Below, piece after piece: positions 17,419 through 25,347 of a stretch of 64,000 nt of DNA. This DNA is from Paenibacillus amylolyticus (GTDB lineage: Bacteria; Bacillota; Bacilli; Paenibacillales; Paenibacillaceae), in contig NZ_BCNV01000001.1 in the NCBI RefSeq assembly GCF_001570725.1, positions 1,860,001 through 1,924,000 on the forward strand, written 5' to 3'. Position 1 is the first letter of the stretch. The number at the start of each line of letters is the position of its first letter. The notes under the pieces were generated by a model, which was given only the letters and a program-made list of their open reading frames with translations, ran no database searches and had not been told where the DNA came from. Both the position numbers and the translations under genes were made by a program.

Positions 17419-19650
17419 ATGAGCAGACCTGTGTATTTTGAACCGGAGGAGAGCATGGCTTATCACGGTGGAGAAGACGTTATGCACGCCCTGATGAGCA
17501 TTGCGGGAAGATATATTGGAGCCAATCCTCCGCATCCCCCGGTCTACAGAGTGAGTCGACCAGGACTTGTGCGCAAGTGCGACGATCACCGCTACGTCTT
17601 CCCGCTGGTGGAGCTATTCCCCAACATGCAGAGAGGACAACAGGTCTATGCATGGGCCAAACTGTGGAGTGACAGTGATCAGGAATTTGTTTTTCATATC
17701 ACCTGCTTCGGACCTGCTCGGCTATATCATAATGGCGTGTTGATCTATGGTTCTGCTCCGGAGGAAGAATATCCTGAGATACCTGTTCTGAAACTGAAAT
17801 GTGGACTGGTCAGAGGCTGGAATCATTTCGTTCTTGAATTCAAATTAGCGGAAAAAGGGGGAGGTGGCCAGTTTGGCACTGGCTCCCGGAAGAACAAACC
17901 ACTTCACTTCATTGTGCCGACGTTCGAACGAGATGGGGAAGAAGGCTGGCTCTACACAGAGCCGTTGGATGCCCCGTTGTCGGAAATTCCTTCTGGCCCC
18001 ATGCGAGAGAAGGACACTGGCGTTAACTGGTTGCCTCGGGAGGAAGACCCCGAGAAGGCATCGTCTCATGGACAGTTGGCACGGATGTACGGATTGACCA
18101 GTGGCATGTCTGCATATGCATGGACGAAGATAAGTGGTACGAAATGCGGCATTGAGACTGTGCTAATCTCTGGTGAGGCTTACAGCCCGATTGAATTCTC
18201 GGTGGAGGGCAAGGTGGTATTCCATCAAGAGCAGGCCGGATGCTTTCGCTTCGAACTGCCATTGTCTGCTGCGCTGCAAGATCTGACTGTAAAGTGTACA
18301 TGTGGCGACCGGGATTGGGGATTCCGTATGGACCAGACTACACAAGAGTTGCTGACGCCTGCACTGGATGTAAAAGGGTATAGAGGCAAGTGGCTGTTCC
18401 TGGGTCCTTTTCAAGCGGAACAGGAGATTGATCTGGCTTCCTGCCAGAAGATGAAGCGAACTGTTCGTAGCGGAACAGGTGAAGACGTATACTGGCGAAC
18501 AGAGGTGCCAGACGGAGAGGTACGTCTATTTCTGGAAAATGAATGGTTCGGCCGATGGAACTATCCCCTTGGTGTCACGTTATACGGATTGCTTCAGCTT
18601 GGCAAAGCGGGTCAACGATCGAATATTCGAGATTACGTGCTGAGTCACATTGAATTTGCCTCTTCACGTTTCAGCTACTCCTTATGGGACAGGGAGCGTT
18701 ATGGTGCAGCTGGGCTGAATAATCAGCTCTCCCAGATCGACAGCCTGGATGACTGTGGATCTTTCGGAGCCACCATGCTGCTTGCCGATCAGGAACGCAA
18801 GTTGGACGGCGTTTCAGAGACGGCAGCTCATATCGCCGACTATATTTTGAATGAACAGGCTCGTCTGGAAGATGGCACGTTATACCGCAAGATTGGTGTC
18901 TCCAGATCAATGGATAACACGATGTGGTGTGATGATCTGTATATGAGCATCCCGTTCCTATGTAGATACGCCGAATGGTCGGGTGAGAATAAGCTGCTGG
19001 ATGAAGCGGCAAGACAGGTTCTTTTGTATAAAAAGTATCTGTATATTCCAGAGCGTCAAATCATGTCCCATGTATTCGATGTGGAGCGAGGTGAGCCAAC
19101 ACGCACCCCTTGGGGGCGAGGCAACGGCTGGGTGCTGTTCTCCATATCGGAGCTGCTGACTGCCCTTCCTCAAGAGCATCCATCCTATACAGTTCTCATT
19201 CAGTTCTACAGGGAATTGTGTGAAGGGTACTTGGCATTGCAGGGCAGAAACGGACTGTGGCATCAGGTATTATCAGACCCGGAGTCGTATGAGGAAACCT
19301 CCTGTACCTCCATGTTTATCTATGCGTATGCCCGAGGGGTTCGAAAAGGCTGGCTTTTAGATCCGAAACCCTATGCACAAGCAGCATATCAAGGGTGGAA
19401 AGGGCTATCGGAGCGTTCAATTGATAAAAGAGGCAATGTATACGGCGTATGTCGTGGCTCCAGCTACTCCTTCACGAATCACTATTACAAACATGAACTG
19501 GGTTGGAATCTGAATGATACCCATGGGATCGGCATTGTACTTCTTGCTGGGCTTGAAACGATTTCCATGCAAGAATGGCAGACAAACAAGCCAGTTTTTG
19601 CTGCGGAAAGGGTCGGAACACCGGAGAAATTGGAGAAATCATCTTTTTAG
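17419..19650 (+). CDS. GH105/GH88-type unsaturated uronyl hydrolase with N-terminal extension
   Basis: A 743-residue cytoplasmic enzyme. Residues 1-370 form a beta-rich accessory region; residues 380-720 are a six-hairpin barrel of the GH88/GH105 kind. Marks are W-C-D-D-L-Y-M-S-I-P-F-L, the conserved region around the catalytic Asp, and W-G-R-G-N-G-W-V-L-F-S. These enzymes hydrate the 4,5-unsaturated uronic acid left by polysaccharide lyases and release it from oligosaccharides. No signal peptide is present. ATG 17419 has GGGAGGGA upstream and starts 1 base after the upstream stop; an in-frame start at 17371 lies inside that gene. It is about twice the length of a minimal GH105. Confidence 0.85.
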   Translation: MSRPVYFEPEESMAYHGGEDVMHALMSIAGRYIGANPPHPPVYRVSRPGLVRKCDDHRYVFPLVELFPNMQRGQQVYAWAKLWSDSDQEFVFHITCFGPARLYHNGVLIYGSAPEEEYPEIPVLKLKCGLVRGWNHFVLEFKLAEKGGGGQFGTGSRKNKPLHFIVPTFERDGEEGWLYTEPLDAPLSEIPSGPMREKDTGVNWLPREEDPEKASSHGQLARMYGLTSGMSAYAWTKISGTKCGIETVLISGEAYSPIEFSVEGKVVFHQEQAGCFRFELPLSAALQDLTVKCTCGDRDWGFRMDQTTQELLTPALDVKGYRGKWLFLGPFQAEQEIDLASCQKMKRTVRSGTGEDVYWRTEVPDGEVRLFLENEWFGRWNYPLGVTLYGLLQLGKAGQRSNIRDYVLSHIEFASSRFSYSLWDRERYGAAGLNNQLSQIDSLDDCGSFGATMLLADQERKLDGVSETAAHIADYILNEQARLEDGTLYRKIGVSRSMDNTMWCDDLYMSIPFLCRYAEWSGENKLLDEAARQVLLYKKYLYIPERQIMSHVFDVERGEPTRTPWGRGNGWVLFSISELLTALPQEHPSYTVLIQFYRELCEGYLALQGRNGLWHQVLSDPESYEETSCTSMFIYAYARGVRKGWLLDPKPYAQAAYQGWKGLSERSIDKRGNVYGVCRGSSYSFTNHYYKHELGWNLNDTHGIGIVLLAGLETISMQEWQTNKPVFAAERVGTPEKLEKSSF

Positions 19651-19737
19651 AGGGAGAAAATAGGCTGTTGGACCGGGTCGTATTGGGCATATGGGAACGG
19701 TATAATATCGGTATATTGCATATGAGGTGGGATAATT

Positions 19738-22032
19738 GTGACCCTTTCCTTCTTGAAGTGGCTAAAATTCAATGTCACCAATACCCAGACCCGGCTGCTG
19801 CTGATTCTGACCGTCGTTGTCTTCATGATTATTATTGCGGTGGGGATGACGACGTATTATTCTTCCAAATCGGTGTTACAGCAGGAATTAAGTGAGCCGC
19901 AACACCAGATGCTGCGTATCAGCATGAATGATATTGATGAAGTGATCCGCGAAAGTGACCAGATTGCGGTGAAAATTGCACTGAACAGTAATGTATACCG
20001 ATTTCTCACCAATGAAGTACAGGGATCATACCGCAATATTACGGAACTGGTACAATTTCTGGAAACCTTAATCAGTAGTACGTCCTTTATTAAGAGCGCT
20101 TACATTTATGATATGAATCGGGAGAGCATCGTTGCGTTTCCACAAGGCTACAGCTCCAGCAAGGTTAATTTCCCGGATTCGGGTTGGGTTGGTGTTGCCG
20201 ATGAACTTGAAGAGCGTCCCATGCTGGTCAAGCAACGTGAGATTTCCACTTCTTCTGGTGCATCCATGCCGCAAATTACACTTTACCGAAAAATAATGAT
20301 TGCTGGCGACTTAAAAGGGGTTATCGCAATCAATTTCAAGACAGAGAAGATGTTCGAGCATATGCTGCTCTCATCCGTCTCCAACCTTGACAGCCATCGG
20401 TTCATCCTCGACACGAACAACCAGCCTTTATATGATCTTGGCAACTATGCTGTCGGAGAGGATGCCGTTAGTCATGTGCTCACCCAACTGGATGGTGAAA
20501 AGCTTGGCGAGTTTAAGCATGAGGGTAAGCTTTTATTGGCTTCACAGGTGATTTCACCGTACACCGGATGGCGTTATCTGTCCGTAATATCACAAGATAG
20601 TCTGCTGGCTAATGCGCAGAAAATCCGTAATATTGTTTTCATCGTATCTTTGTTGGCCCTTGTAGCAGGAGCGGCTACAATCATATTTTACAATGCAGCT
20701 GCTTTTAGACCGGTAAGACGCATGAGGCAACTACTCAGTGGGTACGACCAGGAGAAAATTCATCCAGCAGAGATCGATTTGGAGAAAATAACGGGTCAGC
20801 TGTTAACAGATCATGCTCAGCAGGCCATCAATCTCAGGCAGACCCTTCCGGAAGCGTCATCCAAATTTCTGACGGATATTTATAATGGACATATGACGGG
20901 AAATCGGGAAATTAGCGAGAAATGGTGCCGTTATTTCAAGGATTGGAGCGATGAGCCACTCTCTATTGCCATGTTGTCGATTGATAATTATAAAGCCTGG
21001 TGTGAGCGTTTTACGAAGTCAGATCACTCCCTGCTGAAATTTGCAATTGGTAATATCATAGCTGAACTGTTGTCTGGACAGTGGCGAGTGTTATCTGCCG
21101 ATCTGGGCAGAGACCGGATGCTCGTGATGTTGCAACCGCTTGATTCTGGCGGGGGAATGTGCGTAGCGACAGCAATACGAGAGACGATTGGCATGATTCC
21201 CCGCTTGCTCAAGTTCCAGGTGTCGAGCGGCGTTAGCGGGGGTCACGACGGGTTCGTACACCTTCAGCGAGCCATGCATGAAGCGGAGAGTGCGTTAGAT
21301 TACAGATTGTACCGGGGGAATGAGCGAGTTATTTCGTATGAAGAGATATCAGGTCTGCAACCGCCGGAGAACACATCGGAAGAACATGCATTCATGACTC
21401 AACTGACGGAGATCGTCGAAGCAGGCAGAGGCGAAGAAGCCCTGAAAGCTTTTGACAAAATAATCGGTCGAATGGCGCATGAGCAATGGCATCCTTCATC
21501 TGCTCTGGCCTTTCTTGAAGCTGTTGCAGCTACACTTGAACGTATTCGCCTGAAGCGCGAGACAGAAGGTTGCAGACTCGAAATGGTGGATATGCGGACC
21601 ATGCATCTTGAGGCTGTCTGTGAAGTGCTGCGAAGTCAGATCGAAAGTTTGGCTGATTGGTTCGGTAGCCTTATGCTCAGCAAGGATTTCATACTGTGTC
21701 AACAGATGATTACATTTATGAACAACCACCTGGAAGATCCGGTAAGCATTCAGGAGATTGCCGAGCATGCCGGGATCGGAAGCAGTCTGGCAAGCCAGTT
21801 GTTCAAGCAGGAAATGGGGGATACCATCCACGGATATTTCACTAAGCTCCGCATGGAACGTGCCTGTGAACTATTGCTGGATACGGATTACAGAATATCC
21901 GAGATCGCAACGATGGTGGGTTATCAGCATGAGAACAGCTTTATTCGTGTGTATCGAAAATACAAGGAAATTACACCGGGTAAGTACAGAGAGATAATGC
22001 GAAGCCGTAGGGGTGTGCTAGGTGAGTCTTGA
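19738..22032 (+). CDS. Transmembrane AraC-family regulator with Cache-like sensor
   Basis: A 764-residue one-component regulator. TM1 (about 18-40) and TM2 (about 300-322) bracket an extracytoplasmic sensor domain; the middle part resembles the degenerate GGDEF-like linker of this group, and residues 663-755 form the AraC double HTH (Q-E-I-A-E-H-A-G-I and I-S-E-I-A-T-M-V-G-Y). Such proteins switch on their own sugar locus in Paenibacillus. The start is GTG 19738 with AGGTGGGAT upstream. It lies inside the operon it probably controls, 87 bases after the first GH105 gene. The ligand may be the extracellular oligosaccharide itself. Confidence 0.88.
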   Translation: MTLSFLKWLKFNVTNTQTRLLLILTVVVFMIIIAVGMTTYYSSKSVLQQELSEPQHQMLRISMNDIDEVIRESDQIAVKIALNSNVYRFLTNEVQGSYRNITELVQFLETLISSTSFIKSAYIYDMNRESIVAFPQGYSSSKVNFPDSGWVGVADELEERPMLVKQREISTSSGASMPQITLYRKIMIAGDLKGVIAINFKTEKMFEHMLLSSVSNLDSHRFILDTNNQPLYDLGNYAVGEDAVSHVLTQLDGEKLGEFKHEGKLLLASQVISPYTGWRYLSVISQDSLLANAQKIRNIVFIVSLLALVAGAATIIFYNAAAFRPVRRMRQLLSGYDQEKIHPAEIDLEKITGQLLTDHAQQAINLRQTLPEASSKFLTDIYNGHMTGNREISEKWCRYFKDWSDEPLSIAMLSIDNYKAWCERFTKSDHSLLKFAIGNIIAELLSGQWRVLSADLGRDRMLVMLQPLDSGGGMCVATAIRETIGMIPRLLKFQVSSGVSGGHDGFVHLQRAMHEAESALDYRLYRGNERVISYEEISGLQPPENTSEEHAFMTQLTEIVEAGRGEEALKAFDKIIGRMAHEQWHPSSALAFLEAVAATLERIRLKRETEGCRLEMVDMRTMHLEAVCEVLRSQIESLADWFGSLMLSKDFILCQQMITFMNNHLEDPVSIQEIAEHAGIGSSLASQLFKQEMGDTIHGYFTKLRMERACELLLDTDYRISEIATMVGYQHENSFIRVYRKYKEITPGKYREIMRSRRGVLGES

Positions 22033-22073
22033 TCCATACTTGAATCCAAGATAATGATAAGGAGGCAGAACCA

Positions 22074-24134
22074 TTGATAGATCGACATTCAGTCGTCACC
22101 AGGAATCATCCGGTATTCACACAGCTTGAGCCCAGATCACCTTTATCAGTAGGTAATGGAGAATTTGCGTTCAGTGCTGATTTTACGGGACTTCAGACGT
22201 ATCCAGATCTGTATGAAATACCTCTCGGTACACAATCCAACTGGGGGTGGCATTATACAGGCGGTCATCATGTATTTGGAGATGAGGATATCGTCTATCA
22301 ATCATTTGAGACACATGGCCGCAAAGTGCCGTATCCCATGAAACCCGAAGACAAGGAAGAAGCCTATCACTGGCTTAGGCAGAACCCGCATCGACTTCAG
22401 CTTGGACGCATTTCATTTCGTTTGTTAGGAGAAGATGGTCAGGACACGGACGTCACCCATGTCGTCCCGGTACGTCAGGAATTGAATCTTTGGACCGGAA
22501 TTCTGCACAGTGAATTTACAGTAGAGGGGGAAGAAGTACGTGTAGAGACAGCTTGTGACCCACAGCTCGATTGTATCGCCATTCGTGTACAATCCGGATT
22601 AATCCGTAAACAGCGTCTGCAACTGTTTCTTGTATTTCCATCCCCTGATATGACACACCGGAGCTGGTCGAAATCAGTATTTCCCGACTGGAAGCAACCT
22701 GACAGACATTCTACTGTGCTTACATCGGTCACTTCAACTTCCGCATCATTAAAGCGTGTGCTGGATGAAGATGAGTATGCATTGGAATGGATCTGGGACG
22801 AAGGCCAACTGGAACAGACGGGAACTCACGAATTCACACTATCTCCCAAGGCCGTACCAGACTCGGACATCTGGTCGTGCAGTGTATCTTTTGCTGCACA
22901 TAAGCCGGAAACCTTGCCAGCAGATACAGTGTTGCAATCAAGCTCGGTCCACTGGAATCAGTTCTGGAACGATGGCGGAGTGATTGATTTTGAAGGCAGC
23001 TCAGATCCGCGTGCCGCTGAACTGGAGCGTAGAGTGGTCCTATCCCAGTTCCTGAGTGCGGTGCACAGTGGTGGTTCCATGCCACCGCAAGAGACTGGAT
23101 ATATGTATAACAGCTGGTTCGGCAAAATGCATCTGGAGATGCATTGGTGGCATGCAGCGCATTTTCCACTCTGGAATCGGACCGATCTGTTGTGCAAAAG
23201 TATGGACTGGTACCGGACCATCCTGCCTGAAGCTCGCGAACTGGCACGCTCTCAAGGTTATGTAGGTGCGCGATGGCCCAAAATGGTGGGTTATAACGGG
23301 CATCAGACTCCGTCGCCGGTAGCTCCGGGATTAATCTGGCAGCAACCCCATCCCATGGCACTTGCTGAGATGTGTTATCTGTCGCGGACTGATCCTGCCA
23401 TGTTAACACGGTATAAGGATATCGTATTTGAAGCGGCAGACTTTATGGTGTCCTATGCCCATTGGGATGAGAAAAGACAAGCGTATGTGTTAGGTCCGCC
23501 GCTTATTCCTGCCCAGGAGAATCACGCCATGAACGATAGTTTGAATCCGCCTTATGAATTGGAGTACTGGAAATTTGGCTTGGAGATAGCCATCCTGTGG
23601 GCAGAGCGCTTGAATCATCCAGCCAATCCAGACTGGGCAAGCGTGGCTTCGCGCATGGCTAAACCTCGACATGAGGACGGTGTGTACCTTGCACACGAGA
23701 ATTGTCCGGACACTTTTACTGCTAAGAACCACGATCATCCCTCGATGGTTGGAGCACTTGGACTATTGCCAGGTTCGTTGATTGATCCGGAGATCATGAG
23801 AAATACGTTGCTCAAGGTCAAAGAGTGCTGGGACTGGGAGTCCGCCTGGGGATGGGATTTTCCGATGTGTGCGATGACAGCGGCCAGACTGAATGAACCA
23901 GAGCTTGCAATGGATTTCTTGTTAATGGATGCGACGAAGAACACGTATTTGCCTAATGGGCACAACTATCAGAGAGCCGGGCTGTGGGCATATCTGCCCG
24001 GGAACGGTGGCTTGCTGACTGCTGTTGCCATGATGGCTGCAGGCTGGACAGGGACGGGAGAAAAAGAAAATCCGGGATTTCCGCGGGATGGAAGCTGGAC
24101 TGTGAAGTGGGAAGGTCTTCATCCTTTGATGTAA
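22074..24134 (+). CDS. Six-hairpin glycosidase-like protein, family unassigned
   Basis: A 686-residue protein without a signal peptide. The N-terminal third is beta-rich (L-S-V-G-N-G-E-F-A-F, like the start of GH65/GH95-type enzymes). The rest looks like an (alpha/alpha)6 barrel, with F-G-K-M-H-L-E-M-H-W-W-H-A-A-H near 343-357 and W-D-W-E-S-A-W-G-W-D-F near 586-596. Acidic residues in these two motifs are the obvious catalytic candidates. I cannot place it in a numbered GH family. TTG 22074 follows AAGGAGG. Its place between two GH105 genes and before GH95 suggests it removes another residue or side chain of the same oligosaccharide. Confidence 0.7.
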   Translation: MIDRHSVVTRNHPVFTQLEPRSPLSVGNGEFAFSADFTGLQTYPDLYEIPLGTQSNWGWHYTGGHHVFGDEDIVYQSFETHGRKVPYPMKPEDKEEAYHWLRQNPHRLQLGRISFRLLGEDGQDTDVTHVVPVRQELNLWTGILHSEFTVEGEEVRVETACDPQLDCIAIRVQSGLIRKQRLQLFLVFPSPDMTHRSWSKSVFPDWKQPDRHSTVLTSVTSTSASLKRVLDEDEYALEWIWDEGQLEQTGTHEFTLSPKAVPDSDIWSCSVSFAAHKPETLPADTVLQSSSVHWNQFWNDGGVIDFEGSSDPRAAELERRVVLSQFLSAVHSGGSMPPQETGYMYNSWFGKMHLEMHWWHAAHFPLWNRTDLLCKSMDWYRTILPEARELARSQGYVGARWPKMVGYNGHQTPSPVAPGLIWQQPHPMALAEMCYLSRTDPAMLTRYKDIVFEAADFMVSYAHWDEKRQAYVLGPPLIPAQENHAMNDSLNPPYELEYWKFGLEIAILWAERLNHPANPDWASVASRMAKPRHEDGVYLAHENCPDTFTAKNHDHPSMVGALGLLPGSLIDPEIMRNTLLKVKECWDWESAWGWDFPMCAMTAARLNEPELAMDFLLMDATKNTYLPNGHNYQRAGLWAYLPGNGGLLTAVAMMAAGWTGTGEKENPGFPRDGSWTVKWEGLHPLM

Positions 24135-24201
24135 ACGTCAGAAAGTTAACCCTCGAAATAACGGTACAGATGGCTTAGTCCATCAGAAGGAGGATTTCGA
24201 T

Positions 24202-25347
24202 ATGGTTGGAACTTCGACAAGGGCAGTTACACAGGAACGCAGAATGTCTGTCAAAATAGCAGATACCTTGCTTTCCGAATGCCAGAATGGCAATCACCCC
24301 AAGATTGCAAACAAATGGGGTTATGTAGGCGGGATGACGTTGATGGCACTTGAACGCGCTGCCGAATGGAATCAAGAATCCCGTTATGCGGAACTTGTTC
24401 ATCGTCACATGGATGACCTCATCGAGAATGACGGCACCATTCGCACCTACCAGTTGAATGATTACAACCTGGATATGATCAATGAAGGGAAAAATCTGTT
24501 CATTCAGTGGAAGAATTCCGGCAATGAAAAGTATGTTAAAGCGATCCTGCACCTCGTTGACCAGCTTAAAGGACAGCCTCGGACAAGTGAAGGTGGATTC
24601 TGGCATAAGAAAATATACCCCTTTCAGATGTGGCTGGATGGCATTTACATGTCTTCACCCTTTCTGGCGGAATACGCCAGTACTTTCGATCACAGTGAGA
24701 GCTTCGATGAAGTGGCACGGCAGATTCTGTTGATTGAGCGAAAGACACGTAATCCACGAACTGGTTTATTGCATCATGCCTGGGATGAGAGCAAGGAACA
24801 ACGCTGGTGTGATCAAAATACTGGTCGATCCTTTCATGTTTGGGGCCGGGCCATGGGATGGTATGCAATGGCGGTGGTGGATGCACTGGAGCATTTTCCG
24901 GTGGATCACCCACAGCGCGGACAGATCATGGGTATATTTGAACGAATGGCCTATGCGATTGCTCACGCTCAGGATCAGGATAGCGGACTCTGGTACCAAG
25001 TGATGGATCAGAACGGAAGAGCGGGAAACTATCTAGAAGCCTCTGCTTCCTGTATGCTGACCTATGCACTTGCAAAAGGCCTCAGATTACATTATCTGGC
25101 TGAGCTGAACCGTGAAGTCGTTGATCATGCCTATGCAGGCATATTGAAGCGGTTGGTCACTGAAGATGAAAATGGGGTGCATCTGCACCACATCTGTCAT
25201 GGTGCCGGACTTGGTGGCAAGAAGTATCGGGACGGTTCTTATGAATATTACATCAGTGAACCGGTCGTTAGTGATGTACAGATGGGCGTAGCTCCATTCT
25301 TGTTAGCCAGTATTGAGATAGAGAGACTTGGAGCCAAAGAAGGGTGA
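24202..25347 (+). CDS. GH105 unsaturated rhamnogalacturonyl hydrolase (YteR/YesR-like)
   Basis: A 381-residue single-domain enzyme of the size of B. subtilis YteR/YesR. The six-hairpin fold shows K-W-G-Y-V-G-G-M-T near the N-terminus, M-W-L-D-G-I-Y-M-S-S-P-F-L (about 150-162, containing the conserved Asp) and W-G-R-A-M-G-W-Y-A-M. It should remove the unsaturated galacturonic acid from rhamnogalacturonan disaccharides or short oligomers in the cytoplasm. GAAGGAGG precedes ATG 24202. Its stop overlaps the GH95 start (GTGA). This second GH105 differs from the long one upstream and may act on a different chain length or linkage. Confidence 0.9.
   Translation: MVGTSTRAVTQERRMSVKIADTLLSECQNGNHPKIANKWGYVGGMTLMALERAAEWNQESRYAELVHRHMDDLIENDGTIRTYQLNDYNLDMINEGKNLFIQWKNSGNEKYVKAILHLVDQLKGQPRTSEGGFWHKKIYPFQMWLDGIYMSSPFLAEYASTFDHSESFDEVARQILLIERKTRNPRTGLLHHAWDESKEQRWCDQNTGRSFHVWGRAMGWYAMAVVDALEHFPVDHPQRGQIMGIFERMAYAIAHAQDQDSGLWYQVMDQNGRAGNYLEASASCMLTYALAKGLRLHYLAELNREVVDHAYAGILKRLVTEDENGVHLHHICHGAGLGGKKYRDGSYEYYISEPVVSDVQMGVAPFLLASIEIERLGAKEG

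Noticed and set aside
22834..23409. 191-codon open frame on the minus strand
   Set aside because: Opposite the glycosidase-like gene; composition and lack of a ribosome site speak against it.
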